Part shown: positions 29,410 to 37,696 of the stretch, one piece after another
Layout of the letters: each line of letters begins with the position of its first letter
Position numbering within the stretch: position 1 is the stretch's first letter
Source: Ferrovibrio sp.
Lineage (GTDB): Bacteria; Pseudomonadota; Alphaproteobacteria; Ferrovibrionales; Ferrovibrionaceae
Direction: 5' to 3'
Assembly: GCF_025869515.1 (NCBI RefSeq)
Contig: NZ_JAOZVR010000086.1
Location: 1-52,302 of the forward strand
Length of the DNA: 52,302 bases
Notes under the pieces: model-generated
Seen by the model: the letters and a program-made list of their open reading frames with translations, nothing else
The model's database searches: none
Told to the model about the DNA's origin: nothing
Translations under genes and position numbers: made by a program

Positions 29410-29898
29410 ATGAGCCGGCTGGACAGTTTCATCGCCCGCCTGTCGGCACAGCGCGAATTGCTGAACTGGGCGATCGGCTGGGTCGCCGGGCGCGAAGGCC
29501 TGATCCTGGAGGTTGGACTCGGCAACGGCCGCACCTACGACCATTTGCGGGCTGGGCTCGGGGCCGACCGGATTTATGCTTTCGATCGCGCCAACAATGC
29601 CAATCCGCTCTCGATTCCGCCGGCCGGTCGTCTGGTGCTGGGGGAGTTCGGGGACAGCCTGCAGGCTTTCGCCGCGCGGCATCCCGGTGCCGCGGTACTG
29701 GTGCATAGCGATGTAGGCTTGGGTGATCCGGAAGCGAACGCCCGTCAGGTGACCCAGATGAGCGGCTGGCTGCCGCCTCTGCTGGGACGCGGCGCGCTGC
29801 TGCTCAGCGACCAGAAGCTGACACATCCCGACCTGCTGTTGCAGCCGGTGCCGGTGCCAATTCCGTCTGACCGCTATTTTGTGTACCTGAAGGCTTGA
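29410..29898 (+). CDS. small class I SAM-dependent methyltransferase-like protein
   Basis: 162 residues. The SAM-binding glycine motif is LILEVGLGNGRTYDHLRAGL (about 33-52), followed by an acidic residue in IYAFDRANNANP, and VLVHSDVGLGDPEANARQV later. It is shorter than most class I methyltransferases and resembles a small stand-alone family (Methyltransf_17-like). The substrate is unknown. It begins 22 bases after the cyclic-nucleotide-binding gene and continues the same operon. Confidence 0.75.
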   Translation: MSRLDSFIARLSAQRELLNWAIGWVAGREGLILEVGLGNGRTYDHLRAGLGADRIYAFDRANNANPLSIPPAGRLVLGEFGDSLQAFAARHPGAAVLVHSDVGLGDPEANARQVTQMSGWLPPLLGRGALLLSDQKLTHPDLLLQPVPVPIPSDRYFVYLKA

Positions 29899-29980
29899 GC
29901 AATACCGCAGGTGGGCATCAAATAGACACACAACTGCCGCAGGATGCAGGCGGCCTATAATAAAATGGGGGTGGCGGGCG

Positions 29981-32107
29981 ATGTCTGAACCGGTGAAGAA
30001 GAAGATTGCCATTCTGGGCGGCGGTGTCTCTGCCTTGACCAGCGCGTTCTGCCTGGCGTCGCAGCCCGGGGCTGCCGAGCGCTACGAGATCACCGTCTAT
30101 TCGATCGGCTGGCGCCTGGGCGGCAAATGCGCCACCGGTCGCAACCCCGACTTTGGCAACCGCATCGAGGAACACGGCATCCACGGTTTCCTGGGTTCAT
30201 ATTACAATACGCTATCCATGATGACGGAGGTGTACCGGCTGCTCGACCGGCCGAAAGACATGCCGCTGGCTACTTTCGAGCAGGCATTTTATCCGGTTGA
30301 CTCCATCCTGTGCTGGGAGTTCCGCGACTATCGCTGGATCAACTGGCCGCTTTCGATGCCGCGTAACGATCTGAAGCCCTGGGAGCCGGAATCGCTGCCG
30401 ACGCTGCAGCACTGGATCAAGGCATTGGTGGAATTCCTCGGCAAGCGGCTGGATCATGCCGCCGGTACGGTGCCATCCACTTTCCTGGAATTCACGTTGG
30501 CGCGCGGGCTGTTCAACAAACTTGCCGCCGAAGCCGACAAGATCGCGGCTGGCGAGGGCGGGCCGTTGCTCAAGGCGATCGATGATTTCTGGCTGTGGTT
30601 CAAGAAGCATGTCGAGGCGCTGGTCGAGAAAAACGACGCTCTGCGCCATCTCTACATCACGCTGGATTACTTCCTCACCATGATCCGCGGCATCATCAAG
30701 GATGATGTGATCAACAAGGGATTCGATCAGCTCGACGACGAGAATTTTTCCGACTGGTTCGCCCGCCATGGCGGCTCGATGCTGACGATTTCCTCGCCGC
30801 TCAGCCTGAACACGCCGAACCTGTCCTACCAGTATCCCGATGGCGACACGACGCGGCCGCCGGCCATGGCGGCCGGCGCCTATCTGCACTGGACGCTGCG
30901 CGAATTCGCCTATCTCGGTTCGTTCGGCTGGCTGTTTGCCGCCGGCACCGGCGATACCGTGGTGGCGCCGCTCTATTTGCTGCTCAAGCGGCTGGGCGTG
31001 AAATTCGAGCTGTTCCACAAGGTGCGTGAAATTACCACTGGCACGCAGGGCGTGGGCGAGATCGTCTTCGATGTCCAGGCCACGGTGAAGGATGGTGCCC
31101 GGGGTTACGACCCTCTGGTCGACCTGCCGCTGGCGAAATTCGGCGGCAAGACGCTGCCGGTCTGGCCGGATCGCCCGCATTACGACCAGCTGGTCGAAGG
31201 CGAGGCGATGCAGGCGGCCGGAGTCGATCTTGAATCCTACTGGACACCGTGGAAGCCGGTGGCGGAAAAGCGCCTCAGGGCCGGTGAAGGCTTTGATACG
31301 GTCATCTGCGCCATCTCGATCGGCGCGCTGCCGATCCTGGCGCCGCAGCTGATGCAGGCCAATCCCAAATGGCCGCCGATGGTTGAAGCGATCAAGACAG
31401 TGCAGACCCAGACCCTGCAGATCTGGATGAACCGCACGCTCAAGGATATGGGCCTGCCGTTCGAGTACAAGAATTACGACCGCCTGATTGGCGCCACCTT
31501 CGTCAATCCGATCGACGGCGTGGCGGATTTCACCGATCTGATCCCGATGGAAACCTGGCCAGCCCAGCAGACACCGCAGTCGCTGCTGTATTTCTCTGGC
31601 GCGACACCGCAATACGGTTTGCAGCCGCCCTTCAGCGATCATGACTATCCCAAGCGCGAATATGCCCGTGTGAAGTATCAGGCCCAGCAGTATCTGCAGG
31701 CCTGCATGGGTGCGCTGCTGCCCAAATCGGTGACCAACGCCGTCAATCCGCCAGGCGACATGATCGGCTTCGATTTCTCGCAGCTGGTCTGCCTGCAGAA
31801 CGATGCCGCCACCGTGGGGGTGGCGCGTTTGGAGCAGCAGTTCTGGAAGCCGAATATCGATCCGACCGAACGCTATGTCACTTCGCCGCCTGGCAGCACC
31901 AAGCATCGCCTGAAAGCCTGGGAGTCCGGCTTTGCCAACCTGGTGATCGCCGGCGACTGGATTTATACCGGTCTCAATGTCGGCAGTTTCGAGGGCGCCT
32001 GCATGGGCGGCAAGCTGGCGGCCCATGCCGTCGATCCGGCAGCCGTACCGCTCGACAAGGTCTATGGTTATCCGCTCAGCCAGGGACCCAAGATGGAGAA
32101 TCTCTGA
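29981..32107 (+). CDS. FAD-dependent amine oxidase / phytoene desaturase-like protein
   Basis: 708 residues. The N-terminal dinucleotide-binding fold reads KIAILGGGVSALTSAFCLAS, followed by SIGWRLGGKCATGRN and EEHGIHGFLGSYYNTL, as in phytoene and zeta-carotene desaturases. The C-terminus ends with LVIAGDWIYTGLNVGSFEGA, the FAD-closing motif of this family. The chain is 150-200 residues longer than a typical carotene desaturase. The extra part lies between residues about 130 and 300 and is mostly helical. No other carotenoid gene is present, so a different polyprenyl, sterol-like or lipid substrate is possible. Confidence 0.82.
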   Translation: MSEPVKKKIAILGGGVSALTSAFCLASQPGAAERYEITVYSIGWRLGGKCATGRNPDFGNRIEEHGIHGFLGSYYNTLSMMTEVYRLLDRPKDMPLATFEQAFYPVDSILCWEFRDYRWINWPLSMPRNDLKPWEPESLPTLQHWIKALVEFLGKRLDHAAGTVPSTFLEFTLARGLFNKLAAEADKIAAGEGGPLLKAIDDFWLWFKKHVEALVEKNDALRHLYITLDYFLTMIRGIIKDDVINKGFDQLDDENFSDWFARHGGSMLTISSPLSLNTPNLSYQYPDGDTTRPPAMAAGAYLHWTLREFAYLGSFGWLFAAGTGDTVVAPLYLLLKRLGVKFELFHKVREITTGTQGVGEIVFDVQATVKDGARGYDPLVDLPLAKFGGKTLPVWPDRPHYDQLVEGEAMQAAGVDLESYWTPWKPVAEKRLRAGEGFDTVICAISIGALPILAPQLMQANPKWPPMVEAIKTVQTQTLQIWMNRTLKDMGLPFEYKNYDRLIGATFVNPIDGVADFTDLIPMETWPAQQTPQSLLYFSGATPQYGLQPPFSDHDYPKREYARVKYQAQQYLQACMGALLPKSVTNAVNPPGDMIGFDFSQLVCLQNDAATVGVARLEQQFWKPNIDPTERYVTSPPGSTKHRLKAWESGFANLVIAGDWIYTGLNVGSFEGACMGGKLAAHAVDPAAVPLDKVYGYPLSQGPKMENL

Positions 32108-32111
32108 TCCG

Positions 32112-33143
32112 ATGGGAGCACCCGGTCTGCTCAACCTGTTGACCGATGTGCCGGGGCTTGCGGTCGGCCATGCGGCCGATGAGCGTTTGCGTTCGGGCGT
32201 CAGCATCGTCCTGCCGGCCAGTCGGGCGGCCTGTGCTGTCGATGTACGCGGTGGCGGCTCCGGCACGCGGGAAACCGACCTGCTGCGGCCGGAGGCCAGT
32301 GTCCAGGCCGTGGATGCGGTTTGCCTGTCCGGCGGATCTGCTTTCGGGCTGGACGCGGCCTCGGGCGCCATGCACTGGCTGGCCGAGCGCCGGCGCGGCG
32401 TGGAGGTGCGCGGGCATGTGGTGCCGATCGTGCCGGCAGCCATCCTGTTCGATCTGCACAATGGCGGCGACAAGGACTGGGGCGCCGAGCCGCCGTATCG
32501 CCTGCTGGGCCGCCGGGCCTGCGATACCGCGACGACTGGCGCTTTTCCGCTCGGCAATGCCGGCGCCGGCTTTGGCGCCATGGCGGGCCAGATCAAGGGC
32601 GGCCTGGGCAGCGCATCCTGGGTTGAAGATGACGGGCTGGTGATCGCCGCGATGGTGGCGGTCAATGCCGTCGGCAGCGTGCTGACCCCGGGCAACCGCA
32701 GCTTCTGGGCCGCGCCCTGGGAGCAGAACGGCGAATTCGGTGGCCTGCCTTTTGCCGCCGCCGCCGTCGACCTGGGCATCGCTGCCGAAGCCCGTATCGC
32801 CCGCCCGGTGGCCGGCAGCCATACCTGCATCGGCATCGTCGCCACCAATGCCCCGCTCGACAAGGCCGCCTTGCGACAGGTTTCCATCATGGCGCATGAC
32901 GGCCTGGCGCGGGCTGTCCGTCCGGTTCACACGCCCTTCGACGGTGATACGCTCTTTGCCCTGGCCACGGCGACATGGCAGGATACGGAAGGAGCCGCTG
33001 ACCGGTCCTGGCTGATCGCCCGGGTCGGCAGCATAGCCGCCGATTGCGTCGCCCGTGCGGTGGCGCGCGGTGTCTGGGCCGCCGAACCGTTGGGGCAGCT
33101 CGAGTCTGCCTGCAACGTCATGGCGGCGGCGGGGAAATTCTGA
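32112..33143 (+). CDS. P1 (DmpA-type) peptidase
   Basis: 343 residues from the ATG at 32112, four bases after the preceding stop. The fold is that of DmpA / beta-aminopeptidase, which self-cleaves between Gly and Ser to make the N-terminal Ser nucleophile. Here the likely site is G166-S167 in GGLGSASW, after GAMAGQIKG. LSGGSAFGLDAASGAMHWL and TPFDGDTLFALAT are also typical. It is shorter than DmpA (about 375). It may release D-amino or beta-amino acids from peptides. The neighbouring gene encodes a peptide-binding protein, which fits peptide use. Confidence 0.88.
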   Translation: MGAPGLLNLLTDVPGLAVGHAADERLRSGVSIVLPASRAACAVDVRGGGSGTRETDLLRPEASVQAVDAVCLSGGSAFGLDAASGAMHWLAERRRGVEVRGHVVPIVPAAILFDLHNGGDKDWGAEPPYRLLGRRACDTATTGAFPLGNAGAGFGAMAGQIKGGLGSASWVEDDGLVIAAMVAVNAVGSVLTPGNRSFWAAPWEQNGEFGGLPFAAAAVDLGIAAEARIARPVAGSHTCIGIVATNAPLDKAALRQVSIMAHDGLARAVRPVHTPFDGDTLFALATATWQDTEGAADRSWLIARVGSIAADCVARAVARGVWAAEPLGQLESACNVMAAAGKF

Positions 33144-33154
33144 TGGAGGGAATC

Positions 33155-34645
33155 ATGCAGGGCTGGAAAGTATTTGCTGTCGCAATGGGGATGACCGCGG
33201 CTTCGCTCGCGGCCGGTCCTGCATCGGCGCAGGCCAAGAAGGATTCGCTGGTTCTGGCGATGACCCTGGAACCGCCCGGCCTTGATCCTACCATTGCGCC
33301 GGCCGCCGCCATCGGCGAAGTGACGCATTACAATATCTTCGAGGGGCTGACCAAGATCGTCGAGAATGGCCAGGTACAGCCGCTGCTGGCTGACAGCTGG
33401 ACGATCTCGCCAGACATGAAGAGCTTCACCTTCAAGCTGAAGCCGGGCGTGAAGTTCAATGACGGCACGACCTTCGATTCAGCCGACGTGAAATTCGCCT
33501 TCGAGAAATATGCCGGCGAGAAGAGCACCAACAAGCGCAAGGCGGTGTTCACCAATATCGCCGCCATCGCCACGCCGGATCCGCTCACGGTGGCGATTAC
33601 GCTGAAAAACACCGACCCAACTTTCCTGTTCAGCCTCGGCGAGAACACGGCGGTGATCACGGCACCGGAATCGAGCGACGGCAACGCCACCAAGCCGGTC
33701 GGCACCGGTCCCTACAAGCTGGAGAACTGGGTGAAGGGCGATTCCGTCACCCTGGCCGCTGCGGATACCTACCGCAATCCGGGTGCCGTGAAGATCAAGA
33801 CGGTTAAGATTCGTTTCATCAGTGACCAGGGTGCCATGGTGGCGGCCATGCGGGCCGGCGATGTCGATGCCATCCCGGTCGGCATTACGGGTGAGAATTT
33901 CCGCGAGTTCGAGAAGGACAAGCGTTTCAAGACCACCGTCGGCTCGACCGAAGGCGAAACCATGGTGATCATCAACAACAAGCGCAAGCCGTTCGACGAT
34001 GTACGCGTGCGGCGCGCCCTGACCTACGCCATTGATCGCGAGGCGGTGATCGAAGCCGCCGCTGCAGGCTATGGCAAGCCGATTGGCAGCCATTTTCCGC
34101 CGCACGACCCGGCCTATGTCGATCTGACCAAGCAGTATCCCTATGACCCCGCCAAGGCCAAGGCACTGCTGAAGGAAGCGGGTGTCAGCAATCTCGAAGT
34201 GACGCTGCGTCTGCCGCCGCCGCCTTATGCACGTCAGATTGGCGAGGTGGTGCAGGCGATGTTGAGCCAGGTCGGCATCAACGCCAAGATCGAGAATGTC
34301 GAATGGGCGCAGTGGCTGGACGGCACCTTCAAGAACAAGAATTTCGATCTGACGGTGATCAGCCATGTCGAGCCGAACGACTTCGTGAAATATGCCGAGT
34401 CGGAATATTACTTCCAGTATGACAGCCAGAAGGCCCGTGATCTGATTGCCAGGGCCAATTCGACGCTCGACAAGGCCGAGCGCACCAAGGCCCTGCAGGA
34501 TCTGCAGCGCCTGCTGGCCGACGATGCGGTCAATGTCTACCTGTACAACCTGCCGCGACTGGGTGTGTACAAGCCGGGCCTGACCGGTTTCTGGGCCAAT
34601 GCCCCGATCTTCGTCAATGACCTGACAGCGGTTTCCTGGCAGTAG
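33155..34645 (+). CDS. orphan ABC transporter substrate-binding protein, family 5 (peptide type)
   Basis: 496 residues from the ATG at 33155, preceded by GGAGGGA at good spacing. A Sec signal peptide (MQGWKVFAVAMGMTAASLAA, then GPASAQA) gives a periplasmic protein. The family 5 core shows SLVLAMTLEPPGLDPTIAPA, DGTTFDSADVKFAFEKY, VRVRRALTYAIDREAVIEAA and the C-terminal YLYNLPRLGVYKPGLTGFW. No permease or ATPase gene accompanies it, so it must borrow an importer or act as a sensor. It follows the P1 peptidase by 11 bases, and a strong terminator ends the operon 19 bases downstream. Confidence 0.93.
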   Translation: MQGWKVFAVAMGMTAASLAAGPASAQAKKDSLVLAMTLEPPGLDPTIAPAAAIGEVTHYNIFEGLTKIVENGQVQPLLADSWTISPDMKSFTFKLKPGVKFNDGTTFDSADVKFAFEKYAGEKSTNKRKAVFTNIAAIATPDPLTVAITLKNTDPTFLFSLGENTAVITAPESSDGNATKPVGTGPYKLENWVKGDSVTLAAADTYRNPGAVKIKTVKIRFISDQGAMVAAMRAGDVDAIPVGITGENFREFEKDKRFKTTVGSTEGETMVIINNKRKPFDDVRVRRALTYAIDREAVIEAAAAGYGKPIGSHFPPHDPAYVDLTKQYPYDPAKAKALLKEAGVSNLEVTLRLPPPPYARQIGEVVQAMLSQVGINAKIENVEWAQWLDGTFKNKNFDLTVISHVEPNDFVKYAESEYYFQYDSQKARDLIARANSTLDKAERTKALQDLQRLLADDAVNVYLYNLPRLGVYKPGLTGFWANAPIFVNDLTAVSWQ

Positions 34646-34664
34646 GGCAATATTGCCGACAAAG

Positions 34665-34693
34665 AAAAAGCCCGGCTCTAAGCCGGGCTTTTT
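34665..34693. terminator. bidirectional Rho-independent terminator
   Basis: AAAAAGCCCGGCT (34665-34677) pairs perfectly with AGCCGGGCTTTTT (34681-34693), with the loop CTA. T runs appear on both strands. It lies between the convergent peptide-binding-protein gene (stop at 34645) and the lipoprotein gene (stop at 34718), so one element can stop transcription from both sides. Confidence 0.92.
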
Positions 34694-34717
34694 TTATTCT
34701 CTGAAGGATTGTTCGCC

Positions 34718-35908
34718 TCAGCGAACGAAGACCTGAACTTCGTTGGTCGCCGTCTGGCCGGTGCTGGCGGCCGAGACATTCACACGGCTGGCCGGCAGGC
34801 CCATATCGGCCAGCGAGCGCAGCACGCGATCGGCATTGCGGCGCGCCTGGTTCTGGTTGCTGGCGGTCTGCGCCTGGGTGCCGCCGGCGGCAACAGCCAC
34901 AACATCGAACACGGCGTTGGGCTTGCGGGCCAGTGCCTGCGACACGGCATTGTACAGCGCCTGCTGGTAGGGCACATCGGCGCGGTCGAAACGGATAACC
35001 ACCAGCGGCACGCGGCCATCGGCAGCGAACGGCGCCGCAGCGGCATCGGCGGCCGCGAACTGCTGCGCGCCGGCATAGAAGTTGGCGCGGTTGCCCAGGC
35101 CCGGACCGAGCAGTTCGCCCTGCTTGATGGCAGCCGAGAGCGTGGTCAGGTTGGTGCGTTCGGCACCGATGTAATTGGTCTGGCGGGCGACATCGGAGCT
35201 CAGCTCGCCCAGCAGGCGGTCGATCAGTACCACTGTCTTCGAGGTTTCATCCTCAAGCACGGAAAGCTGGCGATGGTCCTCGTCGATGGCGCCCGACAAG
35301 CTGTAGGTCGACTTGATCGACTGCAGCAGATAGGTCGACATCGCGGAATCGGCGGCCACCTGGTTGGCCAGGTTGCTCAGGTTGCCCACATCGGCCGCCA
35401 TGCGGTCGAGATCGGTCTGGGCCTGGGTCCACTGGCTGACCAGGATCGGGTTACCCGGCGTGGTGCCCATCTGCAGGCGGGTCGATACCGCGGCAACCGT
35501 GCCGTGATAGCGCTGGGAATTCTGGGTGGCGCCGGCGCGAATCGCCTGCAGCTGCTGGTTCCGCTGGGTGACCTGCTGCTGCAGCTGCGACAGCTCGCCG
35601 CGCATCTGCTGCACCTTCTGACCGACAAAAGTACCGGTCGACTGGGCCTGGGTCACGCCCGGAACGACGAAATTGGTGCTGCCCAAGGCCGGCTGGCTCA
35701 GGGTCGGCTGCGGATTGGCTTCAGCCGCCGATGGCGGAATCTGCTGTCGCAGCACCGGCTCGGTGCCGACCGGGTCGGCCGCGGTCAGGGATGGCCAAAG
35801 TTCATCGCTGACGTAGGAACAGCCGGACAGCAGCAAAGCGAGAGAAATCGTGCTTGCTGAAGCCAGAATTCGGCGCCGATACGCCGGATTACGAACTGGA
35901 TGTGCCAT
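34718..35908 (-). CDS. OmpA-like C-terminal domain lipoprotein
   Basis: 396 residues from the ATG at 35908. A lipoprotein signal peptide reaches the lipobox LLLSGC, with acylated C30. A Gln-rich coiled-coil stretch follows (about 105-140: GQKVQQMRGELSQLQQQVTQ), and a long helical region. The C-terminal ~90 residues resemble OmpA-type peptidoglycan-binding domains (RNADRVLRSLADMGLPASRV). It probably sits in the outer membrane and contacts peptidoglycan. The original frame is open to 36052, but that extension lacks conserved content and the lipobox fixes the start. It stands alone, convergent with the peptide-binding-protein gene. Confidence 0.82.
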   Translation of the reverse strand: MAHPVRNPAYRRRILASASTISLALLLSGCSYVSDELWPSLTAADPVGTEPVLRQQIPPSAAEANPQPTLSQPALGSTNFVVPGVTQAQSTGTFVGQKVQQMRGELSQLQQQVTQRNQQLQAIRAGATQNSQRYHGTVAAVSTRLQMGTTPGNPILVSQWTQAQTDLDRMAADVGNLSNLANQVAADSAMSTYLLQSIKSTYSLSGAIDEDHRQLSVLEDETSKTVVLIDRLLGELSSDVARQTNYIGAERTNLTTLSAAIKQGELLGPGLGNRANFYAGAQQFAAADAAAAPFAADGRVPLVVIRFDRADVPYQQALYNAVSQALARKPNAVFDVVAVAAGGTQAQTASNQNQARRNADRVLRSLADMGLPASRVNVSAASTGQTATNEVQVFVR

Positions 35909-36168
35909 GCCGCGCGGTCTCGCGTTAATTGTTATGAACTCTGATCTGCTGGCCTGGAGGCCCCCCGTCGCAGCGGCTGGCCAAGCGGACAACCGCTTCG
36001 GCAGGCCTTCTGCAGACCCAGTTATTCTAGGGGTCGCCATACCCGCCCGCAAGCATCATCTGCTAGTAGAATCCGAGGCTTGCACGGCAGGGCAGTATTC
36101 CGGTCATGGCCCTTGCGCGGTCCCGGTGAATTGAGTAGGTTCCGCCCCCGTCGCGGTACCGCGAGTGT
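35909..36168. other. intergenic region between the lipoprotein gene and tRNA-Arg
   Basis: About 260 bases hold the promoter for the lipoprotein (minus strand) and that for the tRNA (plus strand). I found no confident promoter pair. The 35915-36052 stretch is an open frame in line with the lipoprotein but reads as low-complexity and is not annotated as coding. Confidence 0.4.
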
Positions 36169-36245
36169 GCGCTCGTAGCTCAGCTGGATAGAGCACCAGA
36201 CTACGAATCTGGGGGTCAGGAGTTCGAATCTCTTCGAGCGCACCA
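36169..36245 (+). tRNA. tRNA-Arg (anticodon ACG)
   Basis: A 77-base cloverleaf including an encoded CCA. The acceptor GCGCTCG (36169-36175) pairs with CGAGCGC (36235-36241), followed by A and CCA (36243-36245). The anticodon stem CCAGA/TCTGG encloses the loop CTACGAA, with anticodon ACG at 36203-36205; the first base is probably edited to inosine. The D arm (TAGCTCAGCTGGATAGAGC) and the T loop (GTTCGAATC) are standard. tRNA genes like this are common integration sites, but no integrase lies next to it. Confidence 0.97.
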
Positions 36246-36265
36246 TTTTCTCAATGACTTAGTCG

Positions 36266-36286
36266 AAAATCCGGCCTCTCGGTTTT
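36266..36286 (+). terminator. weak terminator candidate downstream of tRNA-Arg
   Basis: AAAA (36266-36269) and CCG (36271-36273) pair with CGG (36280-36282) and TTTT (36283-36286), around a six-base loop and one bulged T. It starts about 20 bases after the tRNA end. The stem is short, so confidence is low. Confidence 0.3.
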
Positions 36287-36837
36287 AGCCGTGTGGGACT
36301 TTTCGATATTCACGCAAATCCCATCGCAATTAAATTCCAGGCTGAGCGCTCGCCTCCGGGCAGGCTGTTAAGAGTTTCCGCCAGGGCGTCCATGGCGGCT
36401 CTGGTTTCCGTTGCATGCGACGGTTAAGCCGGCTCAGTGCGTATACCGGTGGGTCCGGTCTGACCTCGGGCAGCGCAATGACTCCAGACGGCCGGCTTGC
36501 ACATGCGTCTTGGCAATGCGGTCGAGCCCTGAAAAATCCATGAGCCATTGATCGTGGCATTGATCAGGCATGAAGCCTGATGTCGCAAAGGTTTCGCCTG
36601 GCCACGACGCTGACCGTGACGGGCATGGTTATCCGGTATCGAAAAAAAGATGGCGCGTCTGCGCCGCTATGTCATGGCATCGTTGCGCAGCCGGTGGCGG
36701 ACGCTGAATACAGCATGCACCGCACAGCATTCTTCTCTGCGAAGACAACTTCAATTCTGTTGCATTGCAGCAGTCGGCTTGCTGCATCTGCAGCGTCGGC
36801 GCATCTCTTATGCCCATTCGGCAGAGCTGCCGAGGGC

Positions 36838-36866
36838 TTGACTCATTTTTCATACTCTAGTAATGT
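36838..36866 (+). promoter_or_regulatory. candidate promoter of the IclR regulator, possibly leaderless
   Basis: TTGACT (36838-36843), a 17-base spacer and TAATGT (36861-36866). The expected transcription start, about 6-8 bases later, falls on or next to the ATG at 36873. No Shine-Dalgarno sequence precedes this ATG, so the mRNA may be leaderless. Confidence 0.45.
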
Positions 36867-36886
36867 GTTTTCATGGATGTGAAAAC
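36867..36886 (+). promoter_or_regulatory. palindromic operator candidate over the IclR start codon
   Basis: GTTTTCA (36867-36873), the 6-base spacer TGGATG and TGAAAAC (36880-36886) form a perfect 7-base inverted repeat that covers the start codon and follows the -10 box directly. The size and symmetry fit an IclR-family dimer site and suggest autorepression. No second copy was seen in the 77 bases upstream of the first TRAP gene. Confidence 0.5.
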
Positions 36887-37619
36887 TGCCGGCCGCGTCA
36901 TTGATCTCTTCGAAGTCTTCGCCACGCTCAAGCGGCCGGCGACGCTGTCGGAACTCTCGCGTGAAATGGATATCCCGGTCTCCAGCTGTTTCAATCTGCT
37001 GCGCACCATCGAGAACCGCGGCTATCTCTATTCGGTGAAGCCGCGTGGGGGCCTGTATCCCACCAAGCGCATTCTCGAACTGGCGCGTGTCATCGCCGCG
37101 AACGATCCGATTGCGGCCCGCGTCTCGCCGCTGCTTCAGGCGCTGCGCGATGATTCGGGCGAGACGATTGTTTTCGCCAAGCGCCGCGGCACGCATGTGG
37201 TTTATCTCGACGTGCTGGAATCGCCGCATCGTATCCGCTACAGCGCCCAGATCGGCGAAGTGCGCGAGATGTATTCCAATTCGATCGGCAAGGCGATCAT
37301 GGCGCAGCTGCCGCTGGCCGAGCGCCATGCGCTCTACGGCGAAATGAGCATGACCAGGCATACGCCGGCCACGCTCACCACCAAACGCGAGCTGGATGCC
37401 GATATCGAGAAATCGCTGAAACGCGGCTGGTTCTCCAATGTCGGCGAAACCGTCTCCGACGTTATGTCGGTGGCGGTGTCGGTCGCGGTTGGCGGCGAAA
37501 CCTGCGGCATCAGCCTGGTCGGCCCGATTCACCGCATGAAGCCGGCGCTTCAGCGCAACATCGAACTGGTTCAGCGCGCTGCCCGCGCCATCGAAGCGGC
37601 GGCAGGGGAGGCCGGCTGA
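36873..37619 (+). CDS. IclR-family transcriptional regulator
   Basis: 248 residues. The N-terminal winged helix-turn-helix (about 5-70) reads RVIDLFEVFATLKRPATLSE and SCFNLLRTIENRGYLYSV. The C-terminal effector domain (about 80-240) shows YLDVLESPHRIRY, EMYSNSIGKAIMAQLPL, GWFSNVGETVSDVMSVAVSV and CGISLVGPIHRM, typical of IclR sensors of carboxylic acids and aromatics. It lies 77 bases upstream of the TRAP/CoA operon in the same direction, so it is the probable regulator of that operon, with its effector likely the imported acid or a CoA intermediate. Confidence 0.94.
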   Translation: MDVKTAGRVIDLFEVFATLKRPATLSELSREMDIPVSSCFNLLRTIENRGYLYSVKPRGGLYPTKRILELARVIAANDPIAARVSPLLQALRDDSGETIVFAKRRGTHVVYLDVLESPHRIRYSAQIGEVREMYSNSIGKAIMAQLPLAERHALYGEMSMTRHTPATLTTKRELDADIEKSLKRGWFSNVGETVSDVMSVAVSVAVGGETCGISLVGPIHRMKPALQRNIELVQRAARAIEAAAGEAG

Positions 37620-37696
37620 TCGTCTGAAATCCACGTCAACCCCAGCCGGCACAAGACCGGCGGGCAATTTGCAAAACAAACCGGAGGAAACGAAAC

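Larger units (their letters stand above)
36246..36872. other. long non-coding stretch between tRNA-Arg and iclR-type gene
   Basis: 627 bases with no convincing gene. Two short open frames (36330-36560 minus and 36580-36882 plus) show no recognisable motifs, and the second would overlap the regulator start. A weak tRNA terminator candidate (AAAA-CCG/CGG-TTTT, 36266-36286) lies at the left, and an ATCAGGC/GCCTGAT hairpin at 36563-36581. The base composition is less GC-rich and less codon-like than the neighbouring genes. It may hold a regulatory RNA or the scar of a lost insertion beside the tRNA gene. Confidence 0.5.

Noticed and set aside
30212..32890. Minus-strand open frame of 892 residues
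   Set aside because: Antisense to the desaturase-like and peptidase genes; both of those show real family motifs, this frame shows none.
36169..36245. tRNA-Arg as the edge of an integrated island
   Set aside because: No integrase, no repeated tRNA end and no mobility gene in the window; kept only as a possibility in the gap finding.
36563..36581. ATCAGGC/GCCTGAT hairpin
   Set aside because: Seven base pairs without a T run and no nearby gene end; noted only as part of the gap.
36580..36882. Plus-strand open frame of 100 residues before the IclR gene
   Set aside because: No motifs, an overlap with the IclR start and a Cys/Ser-rich composition unlike the neighbouring genes; treated as non-coding.
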